Source of the DNA: Streptomyces puniciscabiei | GTDB lineage: Bacteria; Actinomycetota; Actinomycetes; Streptomycetales; Streptomycetaceae | DNA: 64,000 nucleotides | Direction: 5' to 3' | Assembly (NCBI RefSeq): GCF_006715785.1 | Contig: NZ_VFNX01000002.1 | Span: 496,001-560,000 of the forward strand | Shown: positions 16,891 to 26,678 of the stretch, one piece after another | How the letters are laid out: each line of letters opens with the position of its first letter | How positions within the stretch are numbered: position 1 is the stretch's first letter | Made by a program: the position numbers and the translations under genes | The notes under the pieces: generated by a model | What the model was told of the DNA's origin: nothing | Databases searched by the model: none | What the model saw: only the letters and a program-made list of their open reading frames with translations

Positions 16891-18288
16891 TCAGTCCGGG
16901 GCCGGTGAGATGTTCTGGTTGGCGTGGAAGAGGTTGTCCGGGTCGTAGGCGCGCTTCACCGACGCCAGGCGGTCGTAGTGGCCGCGATAGGTGGCGCGAA
17001 CCCGGTCCGGGCTCTCCCCGTGGCCGAGGAAGTTCACGTACGAACCGCCCATGGAGTGCGGGTGCAGGTCGCTCCAGTAGTCGACGCACCACTGGCGGAT
17101 CGCCTCGGCGTTGGCGGGATCCGGGTCGATGCCGGCGATCACGCCCGACCAGAGGGCGTCGCGGTAGGCCCACGCGGTGCCGTCGGCGTCGATCTGGTGG
17201 GCCGCCCCGTCCACCGGGTACAGGTGCATGGTCGACAGGCCGGTCGGGATGTTCTGCCCGTACTTGTGGTGCACGTCGATCGCCGCGTCGGAGACGGCCT
17301 CGAAGAAGTCGCCGCGCCAGTACCACTGCAGTCCCGGGTGGAGCAGTTCGTCGAACATGGTCTGGAGGGCGGGGTAGGGCAGTGGGGCGGCGAAGTGGAA
17401 GGCCGGCCGCGCCGGCTCGTTCACCACGGCGAACACCTCCGCCAGGCGTTCGTCGGAGAGGTCCCCCGTGTAGCACCACACGACCCCGCACATCTTCTGG
17501 CCGTGGACCGGCTCGGGGAAGGGCGGGCCGGGCGGTACGACGAGCAGGGCGAAGAACCCGCTCAGCTCGTCCGGCGCGGCAGGCAGGAACTCCCGGTACC
17601 AGCGCAGCACTTCGGGGGTACGGTCGAGGGGCCAGAGCGTCAGGCCGACCCCGACGGTGCCGGCCGGGTGCAGCCGGAAGGTGAACGACGTCACCACGCC
17701 GAAGTTGCCGCCCCCGCCCCGCAGCGCCCAGAACAGCTCCGGGTGATTCGACGGCGACGCGGTGACATAGCTGCCGTCGGCGAGGACGACGTCGGCCGAC
17801 AGCAGGCTGTCGATGGTCAGGCCGTGTCTGCGGGTGAGGTGGCCGTGGCCGCCGCCCAGGGTGAGACCGCCGACGCCGGTGGTCGACACGATCCCGGACG
17901 GTACGGCGCGCCCGAAGGCGTGTGTGGCGTGGTCGAGGTCTCCGATCAGGGTGCCGCCGCCCACCTGGACGGTGTCCGTCTCCGGATCTGCCCTGACCCA
18001 GCGCATCGGTGCCAGGTCGAGCACGAGTCCTTCGTCGACCAGACACAGACCCGGGCCGCTGTGGCCGCCGCCGCGCACCGCCAGCTGGACGCCGGTGTCC
18101 CGGGCGAAGGAGATCACCGCCTGCACGTCCGCCACGTCGGCGCACTGGGCGAAGGCGGCCGGCCGGCGGTCGATCATGGCGTTGTGGATGCTGCGAGCCG
18201 CGTCGTAGCCGGGGTCCTGCGGTGTGATCACGGATCCCCGCAGGGCCTCGCGCAGACCGCCGACAGCCGTTTCGTCGATGGTGTTCAT
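16891..18288 (-). CDS. FAD-linked oxidoreductase, berberine-bridge-enzyme type
   Basis: A 465-residue flavoprotein with an FAD-binding PCMH domain (about residues 40-210) and a C-terminal BBE segment (YDPDNLFHANQNIS). His76 in VRGGGHSGPG is the usual site of covalent flavin attachment; the second position used by bicovalent members (a Cys in the GGGHGHL region) is His or Gly here, so monocovalent attachment is expected. Members oxidise sugars, alcohols or secondary metabolites. No partner genes are adjacent, so the substrate is open. Confidence 0.85.
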   Translation of the reverse strand: MNTIDETAVGGLREALRGSVITPQDPGYDAARSIHNAMIDRRPAAFAQCADVADVQAVISFARDTGVQLAVRGGGHSGPGLCLVDEGLVLDLAPMRWVRADPETDTVQVGGGTLIGDLDHATHAFGRAVPSGIVSTTGVGGLTLGGGHGHLTRRHGLTIDSLLSADVVLADGSYVTASPSNHPELFWALRGGGGNFGVVTSFTFRLHPAGTVGVGLTLWPLDRTPEVLRWYREFLPAAPDELSGFFALLVVPPGPPFPEPVHGQKMCGVVWCYTGDLSDERLAEVFAVVNEPARPAFHFAAPLPYPALQTMFDELLHPGLQWYWRGDFFEAVSDAAIDVHHKYGQNIPTGLSTMHLYPVDGAAHQIDADGTAWAYRDALWSGVIAGIDPDPANAEAIRQWCVDYWSDLHPHSMGGSYVNFLGHGESPDRVRATYRGHYDRLASVKRAYDPDNLFHANQNISPAPD

Positions 18289-18329
18289 GGCCGAGCCTTC
18301 TCCGAGGTACGCATTCTGTTTCCTGCCGG

Positions 18330-18610
18330 GCGGGATCCGGTGGCGCCTGCCGCTGCCGGGAAACCGACAGGTTTCCCCCTTGTCAGGCTATGCCCTGATG
18401 AGATCTCCGCACCTTGCGAACCGGGCACGATGGAGTGGTCACCGCTGAGCACCTGGTGCAGCAGAATCCTGGCGTTCACCAGGTCGACGCCGAGTTCCGC
18501 CCGCAGCACCCTCATGATCACGGCACTGCTCGCCGACGGCCCGATCACCCGCAGGGTCGCCGGCCCTGCTCGGCGAGCAGCTGATCCCGCCGCTCGACCG
18601 TCGATCAATT
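18330..18610 (-). other. Possible decayed small reading frame
   Basis: The 349 bases between the BBE gene and the metallophosphoesterase gene contain a minus-strand frame with a coding-like core (LRVIGPSASSAVIMRVLRAELGVD, positions about 18460-18560). It lacks a convincing start or a recognisable family. It may be a fragment of a small protein. Promoters for the divergent flanking genes must also lie here; I see no clear consensus. Confidence 0.2.
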
Positions 18611-18637
18611 CCCTTAAATCCGGGCTAAGTTGATCGC

Positions 18638-19531
18638 ATGAGGATCCTTCACCTGTCCGACACTCACCTCGACCGGGCCGGCGGCCCGGACGCCGACGGT
18701 GCCGACGGCACCGCGGCACTGCGCCGCATGCTGGCGGAGCTGGAGCATCTGCGGGACCTGGACGCCGTCGTGGTCACCGGGGACGTAGCGGACGACGGTT
18801 CCCGCGAGGCGTACGTACGGACTCGCGACCTCCTGGGCGGCTACGCGCGCGACCGTGGCGCACGCGTCTTCTACACGACGGGCAACCACGACGAGCGGGG
18901 TGCCTTCGCCAGTGTGCTCGGCAGCGGTCACGAGGACCCGGACGCCGTGTGCGAAGGGCCCGAAGGCGAGCGGGCCGCCGCGACCACGCTCGGCGGATGG
19001 CGGCTGGTCACCCTGGACACGCTGGTGCCGGGGAAGGGTTACGGCCGGCTCAGCCGGGCTCAACTGCACTGGCTGCGCGACATCTTGGCCACTCCGGCCG
19101 CAGACGGCACGGTCCTGGCCTTCCACCACCCGCCCATCGCCCTGGACGTCGAGGTGCAGCGGGCACTCGGCCTGGACAACGCCCAGGAGCTTGCGGACAC
19201 GATCCGCGGAACCGACGTGGGTCTGGTCCTCTGCGGCCACTTCCACCTCCAGCTGCTCGGCCGGCTGGAGCAGGCAACCGTCTGGGTCACGCCCGGTGTC
19301 GTGAGCCGTGTCGACCTGACCGCCCGCCCCGGCACGGAGCGCGCCGTACACGGCCCCTCCGCGTCTCTCGTCCAGCTCGGCACCCCGCACGGCCCCCTGA
19401 TCCACACCCTGCACGCACGCGACCCGCGCCTGGGCGAGACCGTCTACGAAGCGGACGCGGAGGAGATGCGCGAGGTCATCGAGCGGCTCGGGCCGGGCCG
19501 TGAGTCGGTGAAGGCCGTACGGATGCCCTGA
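18638..19531 (+). CDS. Metallophosphoesterase (CpdA-like)
   Basis: A 297-residue calcineurin-like phosphoesterase. The metal ligands appear in order: SDTHLD near residue 7, VVTGDVADDG, TTGNHDERGAF, AFHHPPI and CGHFHLQ. This arrangement fits class III phosphodiesterases of the CpdA kind, which can act on cyclic nucleotides, but related enzymes have other substrates. There is no signal peptide. A strong hairpin terminator follows. Confidence 0.85.
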   Translation: MRILHLSDTHLDRAGGPDADGADGTAALRRMLAELEHLRDLDAVVVTGDVADDGSREAYVRTRDLLGGYARDRGARVFYTTGNHDERGAFASVLGSGHEDPDAVCEGPEGERAAATTLGGWRLVTLDTLVPGKGYGRLSRAQLHWLRDILATPAADGTVLAFHHPPIALDVEVQRALGLDNAQELADTIRGTDVGLVLCGHFHLQLLGRLEQATVWVTPGVVSRVDLTARPGTERAVHGPSASLVQLGTPHGPLIHTLHARDPRLGETVYEADAEEMREVIERLGPGRESVKAVRMP

Positions 19532-19541
19532 CCCGGACGCC

Positions 19542-19572
19542 GAGGACCCCTGGCGGCCGGCCAGGGGTCCTC
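19542..19572. terminator. Bidirectional hairpin terminator
   Basis: A perfect 13-base-pair stem (GAGGACCCCTGGC / GCCAGGGGTCCTC) with a five-base loop GGCCG lies between the converging genes ending at 19531 and 19589. It should serve both. Confidence 0.8.
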
Positions 19573-19588
19573 GACGGGTCGATCCGTG

Positions 19589-22339
19589 TCAGCCGTCGGA
19601 CTCCGACGACGGGATGTAGGCACCGGGTACGTCGTTCGGCGCGTAGATCTTCTTCTCACCGGGGTACGGCTGCTGCCAGTTGTGCGTCTGGTACCACGTG
19701 AGGTGGTTCATCTGCGCGGGGTTGGCGTAGTCGGGCACGGCGTTCGGCCCGGTCAGCCGCTGCTTCGACTTCCAGGCCTCCCACTCGGCCACGAGCGACT
19801 TCTTGTCCGCCGGGACCTTCGTGGCGGGGACGAGCGCCGCCTTGGGGTCCTGCTTCGCCGGGGTGTCCACGCCACAGGACGGCGGGGTGCTCAGACCGTC
19901 GGTCAGCGGGGTCCGGTTGGGCAGCGCCGTGAACGGTGTGTAGTCCGGGTGGCTGGTGAAGGCGCCGCGCATCGGGGTGGCCGCGGTGTCCTTCTGGTTC
20001 ATCGGACGGATCCCGAGGATCTGCTCGATGGTGCGGATCATGGTGATCTGCGAGTAGTAGCGGCTGTCGACCGTGTCGTGCTGGGCCCAGGGGCTGATGA
20101 TCTGGATCGGGGCACGGTGGCCGTCGACGTGGTCGAGGCCGGCCTGGGAGTCGTCCTCGACGACGAAGATCGCCGAGTCCTTCCAGTACTTGCTGTGCGA
20201 GATCTCGTCGACGATCCTGCCGGTCGCGAGGTCGTTGTCGGCGACCTGGGCGGCGGGGCTCGCCGGACCGCCGGTGTGGTCGCTGGAGAGCCAGAACATG
20301 TTGAGGTTCGCCGGACCGTTCTTCTCGAAGTCCTGCTTCCAGATCTGCTCCCGGTACACGTCCGGGACACTGGTGTCGAACTTCGGGAAGCCGGGCACGG
20401 ACACGCTGTTGAGCGACGGGATCGGCGAGGAAGAGTTCAGCGGGTAGGCGGTGCCCTGTCCGGTCGCCGCCATGTTCTTGGCGTCGCAGTACAGGTTCTG
20501 CCAGCTCGCACCGGACGGCTTGGTCAGGAACTGCTGGAACTCGCCGAAGTCCCGGACGGACTTGCCCGCCGCCTGGGCGCCGGTCCACAGGAAGCCGGTC
20601 TTCTGGTGGCCGAGCGCGTCGTCCTCGGTGTCGTAGCTGCGCTGGTACTCACCGGCCGAGGACTCGGTGTACTCGGGGTTGTCGGCCTGCATCAGCCAGT
20701 TGTGGCCCTCGGCCGAGTTCGTGCCGATGTCATAGGTGTTGTCGTAGAGGCCGAACTGCTCGGCCAGTGCGTGCTGGTTGGGCGTCACGTTCTCACCGAA
20801 CTGCGTCAGCGACGGGTCGCCGTTGCCCTTCGGGATGTCACCGTAGACCTGGTCGTAGGTCCGGTTCTCCTTGACGATCAGGAAGACGTGCTTGATCGTC
20901 GAGGGGTCGCCGAGCCGCGCGGGGACCGCCACCGGCTTGGCCTTGCTGTACTTGTCGGCCGGCTGGGCCGCGCCCCTCGTCCAGCCGTTCTGCTGGAAGA
21001 CCTTGCGGGTCTCGGACCGGATGACACGGTCGCTGGGCAGCGCGAACTGCGTCAGGCTGGAGGTCGTGTCGTGGGTGCCGTGGCCGGCGCTGTCGGGGCG
21101 GCGGGCGTCGATGCCGCGGGTGTTGGTGACGACCACGGTCTTGCCGACCGTGGCGATCTCGGAGGGGAAGTAGTCCGTCGGGAGCAGGCCGACGTAGGAG
21201 ACCGGCTCCTGCGGGGAGGTGTAGCGGTAGACGGCGACCGCGTTGGCGCGGCCGAGCGTCACCAGCAGATGACCGTCGTCGGTGAGCGTCACCGCGTTCG
21301 GCTCGTAGCCGACCGACGCCTCCGGCCACGGCTGGGTGGAGATGGTCTGTACGACCTTGTCCTTCTTGGTGTCGATGACCGACACGTTGTTGTCGGCGGT
21401 GTTGGTGACGAACACCGCCCCGTTCTTGGCGTACACGGCGGTCGGGTGCAGACCGACCTCGATGGTGCCGACGGCGGCGGAGGGGTTCGCCAGGTCGATG
21501 ACGCTGACCGTGCCGGTGGTGGTGGCAGCGGTCTTCGGGTCGGCCGGGACCTGGGTGCCGTAGGAGTTGATGGTGGTGTCGCCGGGCTTCGCCGGGCGGC
21601 CGCCCTCGTTGCTGACGTAGAGCTTGTCGCCGACCTGGACCATGCCGCGCGGGGCGTTGCCCACGGACCAGCTCTGCTTGACGGCGCCGGTCGCCGCGTC
21701 GAGGGCGACGACCCGGTTCTGGCCGTTGACGGCGCAGTACACGGTGGAGCCGTCGGCGGAGAACACGGCCGCGCTCGCCAGGGCGTGCTTGCTGCCGTCG
21801 GCCGGGATGGAGATGGTGGTGGGGTTGGCGAGGGTGCCGTCGGCGTTCACCGTGAACCTGGTGTAGCCGTCGGTCTGGCCCAGCCACAGCTGCTTGCCGT
21901 CGGGCGAGTAGGCCGGGCCCTCCTGGCCGACGGAGCCGCTCTTGATGCGCAGGTCGTCCGCCGCGTTGGGGCCGACCTTCTGCTTCACCTGCCCGGTCTT
22001 GAGGTCCACGACGACCAGCGCGGCATCGCCGTCGGCGACCGCGGCCGCGAGGTGGCCGCCGTCCGGGCTGACCGTCGACGACATGATCTTGCCGTCGTTG
22101 ATGACCAGGCGGCTGCCGTACGGGGAGATGTACTGGTCGCTGGAGACGACCTGGCCCTTGTCGGTGACCTGGCCGACCTGGTCGGTGCCGAACTGGCGGG
22201 TCGAGGCGACGGCGGTGCCGGTGGCGAGGGCGGCCGTGGTGATGCATGCCGTGAGCAGCGCTGCCCGGCGGCCGACACGTCTGCCGAGCAGGTCGAAGTA
22301 CTCCTTCTCGACTTGCCGACGGCGGCGGGTTATCTGCAT
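19589..22339 (-). CDS. YVTN beta-propeller / phosphoesterase fusion, exported
   Basis: A 916-residue two-domain protein. An N-terminal export signal (RRVGRRAALLTACITTAAL) is followed by a beta-propeller of about 370 residues with YVTN/YncE-like repeats (GTVSVIDLANPSA, VYAKNGAVFVTNTADNNVSV). The C-terminal half is a PF04185-type phosphoesterase (HVFLIVKENRTYDQVYGD, FVVEDDSQAGLDHVDGHRAP, ISPWAQHDTVDSRYYS), related to phospholipase C/alkaline phosphatase. It begins four bases after the permease stop at 22344 and is the last gene of an ABC-transporter operon. The substrate is unknown; extracellular phosphoester hydrolysis is inferred. Confidence 0.88.
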   Translation of the reverse strand: MQITRRRRQVEKEYFDLLGRRVGRRAALLTACITTAALATGTAVASTRQFGTDQVGQVTDKGQVVSSDQYISPYGSRLVINDGKIMSSTVSPDGGHLAAAVADGDAALVVVDLKTGQVKQKVGPNAADDLRIKSGSVGQEGPAYSPDGKQLWLGQTDGYTRFTVNADGTLANPTTISIPADGSKHALASAAVFSADGSTVYCAVNGQNRVVALDAATGAVKQSWSVGNAPRGMVQVGDKLYVSNEGGRPAKPGDTTINSYGTQVPADPKTAATTTGTVSVIDLANPSAAVGTIEVGLHPTAVYAKNGAVFVTNTADNNVSVIDTKKDKVVQTISTQPWPEASVGYEPNAVTLTDDGHLLVTLGRANAVAVYRYTSPQEPVSYVGLLPTDYFPSEIATVGKTVVVTNTRGIDARRPDSAGHGTHDTTSSLTQFALPSDRVIRSETRKVFQQNGWTRGAAQPADKYSKAKPVAVPARLGDPSTIKHVFLIVKENRTYDQVYGDIPKGNGDPSLTQFGENVTPNQHALAEQFGLYDNTYDIGTNSAEGHNWLMQADNPEYTESSAGEYQRSYDTEDDALGHQKTGFLWTGAQAAGKSVRDFGEFQQFLTKPSGASWQNLYCDAKNMAATGQGTAYPLNSSSPIPSLNSVSVPGFPKFDTSVPDVYREQIWKQDFEKNGPANLNMFWLSSDHTGGPASPAAQVADNDLATGRIVDEISHSKYWKDSAIFVVEDDSQAGLDHVDGHRAPIQIISPWAQHDTVDSRYYSQITMIRTIEQILGIRPMNQKDTAATPMRGAFTSHPDYTPFTALPNRTPLTDGLSTPPSCGVDTPAKQDPKAALVPATKVPADKKSLVAEWEAWKSKQRLTGPNAVPDYANPAQMNHLTWYQTHNWQQPYPGEKKIYAPNDVPGAYIPSSESDG

Positions 22340-22343
22340 GGCG

Positions 22344-23714
22344 TCATCCCTTCGGGGAGGTGGAGAGAAGTTCGACGTCGCCGTCGAACTGCCAGAGGGG
22401 GTTCGGTGCGTCTCCGGTCGAAGTCCGCACCAGGAAGTAGCCGTTCACTTCCTTCGGTCCGTCGCCGTCGGCCACGAACCGCCCGTCCGCGGTGATGTCG
22501 AGCTGGTAAACGGCCTGTCCGGTGGCCGCGACACCGGGCAGGTGCCAGGAGACGACACAGCGCCAGTCGTTGCCGGCGCCCTCCGCGTCGTCCGCGACGC
22601 CGCCCTTGGTGCAGGCCGCCGCCGTCTTCAGCTGCGCCTCGGTCACCTGGGGGCGGTTCAGCTGCCTGGTCTGCATGCGGTAGAGGTGGGCGAACTCCGT
22701 GGCGAGCGAGCGCTGCACCTTTTCCTGCTCGATCCCGGAACCCGTCGTCGCCCCCGGCACGGCCGCGACGGCGGCGACCGAGGCGGCCACCAGCCCGACG
22801 AGCGGCAGGAATCCGGCGGAGACCGCGCGGCGCCCCGAGCCGTCGTCGGTGGGGTTGGTGAAGTCCCGCCGCAGGAAGAGCAGACAGGCCAGCGCCGTCG
22901 CGACGACCGCCCACACCAGGCTGACAACGATGCCCACCGCCAGCGGGCCGAGCTGGGACGGGCTGGTGAACAGACCCTTCCAGGCGATGAACGCCCAGCT
23001 CGGCAGGGCGAGTCGCACGGCGACGGGGAGCGGCAGCATCTGGGCGAGCTGCATCGCGAGCGCGACGACCGCGGGGAGCAGCAGCCCCATCGGGGACCGC
23101 CCCAGCACCACGGACCCCAGCAGGCCGATCCCGGCGAGGGCCAGCGTCGGGGCGAGCACACAGGCCCAGGCGAGCAGCACCTTGCCGGCGGCGTCTCCCG
23201 GGGCCAGCAGATGGCCGTCGAGGCCGACCAGCGGATGGTTGCCGACCGCCAGGAGACCGCCGACCGTACTGGAACCGGCCAGGCCGACCACGAGCAGCAG
23301 GATCACCGTGCCGCTGGCCAGTGCCTTCGCCGCGAAGATCCGGCGGGGTGAGCGAATCGCCACGAGCAGGTGACGCCAGGTGCCGAGCCGGTCCTCGGCG
23401 GCGAAGACGTCACCGGCGACGACGGACGTCAGCAGCGGCAGTGCCCAGGTGCCCGAGAAACCGAGGATCACCAGGGGCCCGGCCCATCCTGTGGCGAGCA
23501 TCCAGCGGCCGAAGAGGGTGTCGGCGGGCAGCGTGCTCTGCTGACTCACCCCCGCGACGAAGAGCGCCGGAGCGATCCAGCAGGCGAGGACCAGCAGGCG
23601 GATGCGCCATTGCGCGACGAGCTTGACCAGTTCGAAGCGGTAGGCGCGGGCCACCGAGACGCGCTCGGTGCCGACGGCGGAGGTGGTGGCGGCGACGGTT
23701 GCGGTCGCGGTCAT
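22344..23714 (-). CDS. ABC transporter permease with extracytoplasmic tail
   Basis: A 456-residue permease with about six hydrophobic segments in the first 320 residues, the pattern of an ABC-2-type exporter subunit. From about residue 340 a soluble domain follows with a Cys pair (AAACTKGG ... DWRCVVSWH), probably outside the cell. The ATG at 23714 overlaps the stop of the ATPase gene (ATGA). It lies directly before the YVTN/phosphoesterase gene, so the three products probably act together at the membrane. The transported substrate is not predictable. Confidence 0.8.
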   Translation of the reverse strand: MTATATVAATTSAVGTERVSVARAYRFELVKLVAQWRIRLLVLACWIAPALFVAGVSQQSTLPADTLFGRWMLATGWAGPLVILGFSGTWALPLLTSVVAGDVFAAEDRLGTWRHLLVAIRSPRRIFAAKALASGTVILLLVVGLAGSSTVGGLLAVGNHPLVGLDGHLLAPGDAAGKVLLAWACVLAPTLALAGIGLLGSVVLGRSPMGLLLPAVVALAMQLAQMLPLPVAVRLALPSWAFIAWKGLFTSPSQLGPLAVGIVVSLVWAVVATALACLLFLRRDFTNPTDDGSGRRAVSAGFLPLVGLVAASVAAVAAVPGATTGSGIEQEKVQRSLATEFAHLYRMQTRQLNRPQVTEAQLKTAAACTKGGVADDAEGAGNDWRCVVSWHLPGVAATGQAVYQLDITADGRFVADGDGPKEVNGYFLVRTSTGDAPNPLWQFDGDVELLSTSPKG

Positions 23715-24697
23715 CGGCCGGCCTCCTGCGGCTGGGCGTCGGCCACCCGCGACCGGGTGCCGGCGTGCTGTTGCTGCTCGGTGAGGGCCAGGAACGCGGC
23801 CTCGAGCGGGGACAGCACGGGGGCGAGTTCGCGCAGGGCGATGCCCGACTGCACGAGCCGGGCCACCAGTTCGTCGAGGGCCGGCACCAGCGCGCGTACG
23901 ACGAGGACGTCGGCGCCGTGACGTCCTGCGGCTTCGTCGGCAAGGTGGATGCCGGGCAGGCCGGCAGCCAGCCGGCGGGCGGCCTGCGGGTCGGAGGTGA
24001 GCAGCCGGTAGTCGAGTTCACGGTTCTCGGCGGCCAGCTTGCTCAGTGGGCCGGAGAAGACGACCCGTCCGGCGGCGAGGATGGTGACGTCGGAACACAG
24101 CGCCTCGAGGTCGTCCATGCGGTGGCTGGACAGCACGACGCCGGTCCCCTCCGCGGCGAGACCGGCGAGGACTCCGTGCACGTGTTTCTTGCCGGCCGGG
24201 TCGAGGCCGTTGGACGGTTCGTCGAGCACGAGCAGCCGGGGCCTGGTGAGCAGGGCGGCCGCGAGCCCGAGCCGTTGCCGCATGCCCAGGGAGAAGCCGC
24301 GGATCCGGTCGTCGGCGACCTCGGTGAGCCCGACCTGGTCGAGTGCGCCGTCGATGCCCGCCGTGCGCGCGTCCCGGCCGCGCAGTGCGGCGAGCGCGGC
24401 GAGATTCTGCCTGGCGGTGAGCGAGGGATAGAGCCCGGGCCCGTCCACGAACCCGGCGACACCGTCGGGAGCGGCGAACGTCCTGCCCACCGGCGTACCG
24501 AGGATCTCGAGGCGGCCGCTGTCGGCCACGGCCAGGCCGAGCAGGAGCCCCAGGAGCGTCGTCTTGCCGGCGCCGTTCGGTCCGGCCAGGCCGTGGATCT
24601 GTCCCTGCGCCACATCCAGGTCGATGCCGTCGAGTGCGACGACATCACCGAAACACTTGGTGATCCCGCGAGCCCGGATCGCGAGGAGTGAGTCCAT
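23711..24697 (-). CDS. ABC transporter ATP-binding protein
   Basis: A 328-residue ATPase with Walker A GPNGAGKTT (about residue 40), signature FSLGMRQRL, Walker B LLVLDEPSNGLDP and the H-loop VVLSSHRMDDLEALC. Residues after about 230 form the extra C-terminal domain common in ABC-2-type exporters. The ATG at 24697 has GAAGGGG upstream. The 192 bases upstream, to the asparaginase gene, contain an A+T-rich patch (about 24820-24860) likely to hold the operon promoter. Confidence 0.9.
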   Translation of the reverse strand: MDSLLAIRARGITKCFGDVVALDGIDLDVAQGQIHGLAGPNGAGKTTLLGLLLGLAVADSGRLEILGTPVGRTFAAPDGVAGFVDGPGLYPSLTARQNLAALAALRGRDARTAGIDGALDQVGLTEVADDRIRGFSLGMRQRLGLAAALLTRPRLLVLDEPSNGLDPAGKKHVHGVLAGLAAEGTGVVLSSHRMDDLEALCSDVTILAAGRVVFSGPLSKLAAENRELDYRLLTSDPQAARRLAAGLPGIHLADEAAGRHGADVLVVRALVPALDELVARLVQSGIALRELAPVLSPLEAAFLALTEQQQHAGTRSRVADAQPQEAGR

Positions 24698-24889
24698 GAG
24701 CCCCTTCTTTCGAAAGCCTCAAGGACCCTAAGGAGAGGACACCACACTCACAGGAATCGCCAGTTGAACGCTCAGGGAACGGAAGACAACAGGCATGCGC
24801 CGCGCCGACAACCGGGAGAATTTCTCAACTCGCCTACTCCATAGGCTATCTGACGGAACATCATTGAGCGAGCGGGGACAGTGAGCACG

Positions 24890-25870
24890 TCAGAACACCG
24901 CGCGCACCTCCCCCACCTCCCGCCCTCCGCCCAGCACCGGCGTACGGCCGATGCGGTCCACGACGGGTGCGGTGACCCCCATCAGGCGCAACGCACGGGC
25001 CACCACGGGGCCGAGAGCCCGGACTCCGCCGTCCTCCACCTTGAGCGCCAGGGACCGGCCGTCGGGCAGGGCCAGGGCCTGCACGGCTTCCGCGCCCACC
25101 TTCGACAGGACGCCCGGTATCTCCCGCATGAGCCGGGTGTCGTGGCGGCGGGTGCCGGCGACGTACTCGGGGTGGGCGCGCATGGCGTCGGCGACCCGTC
25201 GTTCGGCTGTGCCGGGTACGGCGAGAACGAAGGAGCGGAAGGCGCGGGCGAGACCGGTCAGGGTGATCGCCATCAGCGGCGCCCCGCAGCCGTCCACGCC
25301 GACGGCGGCCACCGGTTCACCGGCCGCCTCCTCCACGACCGTGCGGATGACGCGCTGGAGCGGATGGTCCGGGTCCAGGTAGGACTCCAGCGGCCAGTCC
25401 CGCAGCGCGGCGGCCGCCAGCATCGCCGTGTGCTTGCCGGAGCAGTTCATGGCCACCCGGTCGCGCCGGCCGCCGGCTGCCAGGCAGGCCTCCTGCTCCT
25501 CCGGGTCCAGCGGTAGGGAGGGCGGGCACTGGAGGTGCTGCGGGGTCAGCCCGTGCTCGTCGAGCATCGTGCGCACCAGGTCGCGGTGGAACGGCTCGCC
25601 GGAGTGGCTCGCGGCGGCCAGGGCCAGCCGTTCTCCCCCGAGGCCGAGTCCGGTCCGCAGCACGCCCGCAGCCTGCATGGGCTTGTTGGCGGACCGCGGA
25701 AAGACGGGAGACGTCACATCGCCGAGCGCCCACTCCACCGTGCCGTCCGCGGCGAGCAGCACCACGCTGCCCCGGTGCCGCCCCTCGACGAATCCGGAGC
25801 GGACGACCTCGGCGAGCACCGGGGCGCTCGACGTGCTCGCGCTGGGGCCGGCGTTGACGGGCTGGGACAT
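24890..25870 (-). CDS. Asparaginase II-family protein
   Basis: A 326-residue protein of the asparaginase-II (PF06089) family, which hydrolyses L-asparagine to aspartate and ammonia in characterised members. Family stretches are FPRSANKPMQAAGVL, AASHSGEPFHRDLVRTML, MNCSGKHTAMLAA and VGVDGCGAPLMAITL. The ATG at 25870 has GGAAGGTG upstream. It has no signal peptide and appears monocistronic. Confidence 0.85.
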   Translation of the reverse strand: MSQPVNAGPSASTSSAPVLAEVVRSGFVEGRHRGSVVLLAADGTVEWALGDVTSPVFPRSANKPMQAAGVLRTGLGLGGERLALAAASHSGEPFHRDLVRTMLDEHGLTPQHLQCPPSLPLDPEEQEACLAAGGRRDRVAMNCSGKHTAMLAAAALRDWPLESYLDPDHPLQRVIRTVVEEAAGEPVAAVGVDGCGAPLMAITLTGLARAFRSFVLAVPGTAERRVADAMRAHPEYVAGTRRHDTRLMREIPGVLSKVGAEAVQALALPDGRSLALKVEDGGVRALGPVVARALRLMGVTAPVVDRIGRTPVLGGGREVGEVRAVF

Positions 25871-26085
25871 CGGCGGTCACCTTCCGGTCGGGGATCGGGT
25901 ACGACGTGTCCGGCCGCCCGGGGACAGCCGGACAGGTCGGCCGGAGAACGGTTCGCACCGCACCGTACTCGTGCCCGGGCCGTGCGAGGCGGGCAGGACC
26001 GGAGCGGGGACCAACCCCGGAATGTTCTGGGGCAATGGCGCAGGTCACGATCTTGCCCGTACGGGCGGGCCGTAAGTTGGGGGCC

Positions 26086-26565
26086 ATGAGCGATGACTGG
26101 CGCACGGATCGGATCGGGGCCGCTCTGCGGGGCGAGAACCCGACAGTGCTACGGCGGCTTCAGGCCGGGTTCGCGGTGATCGGCGACGTGCAGTTCCTGC
26201 CCGGATACTCCGTCCTCCTGGTGGACGAGCCCGGTGTACAGCGGCTGTCCGACCTGCCGAGGGCCAAGCGGCTGGCGTTCCTGTCCGACATGGACCGGCT
26301 CGGCGAGGCCGTGGAGCGGGCCTGCCGGCGGCTGGACCCCGCCTTCCGCAGGGTGAACCTGGAGATCCTCGGCAACACGGACCCGTTCCTGCACGCCCAC
26401 GTCTGGCCCCGGTTCGAGTGGGAGCCGCCCGAACTGGTGGGCAAGCCCGTGTGGCTGTATCCGCCGGACCGGTGGCGGGACGAACGGTACGGGCTCGGCC
26501 CGGAGCACGACGGGCTGCGGAATGCGATCGGGAGTGAGCTGGACTCGCCTGCGTCCATGCCCTGA
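26086..26565 (+). CDS. HIT-like diadenosine tetraphosphate hydrolase-type protein
   Basis: A 159-residue protein whose FLHAHVWPRFEWEP (about residues 105-118) resembles the histidine-triad-type motif of Ap4A hydrolase-like proteins, with GDVQFLPGYSVLLVDEPG earlier as the matching nucleotide-binding part. It should cleave dinucleoside polyphosphates or related nucleotides. The ATG at 26086 follows a G-rich stretch; the frame opens further upstream at 25906 but without coding signal. It is alone in its unit. Confidence 0.75.
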   Translation: MSDDWRTDRIGAALRGENPTVLRRLQAGFAVIGDVQFLPGYSVLLVDEPGVQRLSDLPRAKRLAFLSDMDRLGEAVERACRRLDPAFRRVNLEILGNTDPFLHAHVWPRFEWEPPELVGKPVWLYPPDRWRDERYGLGPEHDGLRNAIGSELDSPASMP

Positions 26566-26678
26566 GCGTGTGTGCCGATGCCGAGCGGGACGTACTCGGC
26601 ATCGGCGCCCGGCTCGCCGACTCGATTCAGCGTGAGCGTCGCGGAGTTACGGCCGTTCGGATCGCAGGCGGGCGTGGA

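Noticed and set aside
19586..22495. 969-residue plus-strand frame opposite the YVTN/phosphoesterase gene
   Set aside because: It is Gly/Arg/Val/Asp low-complexity and exactly antisense to a well-supported gene.
24698..24889. PHO-box-type repeats before the ABC operon
   Set aside because: I looked for GTTCACC-like direct repeats because of the phosphoesterase, but none are spaced correctly.
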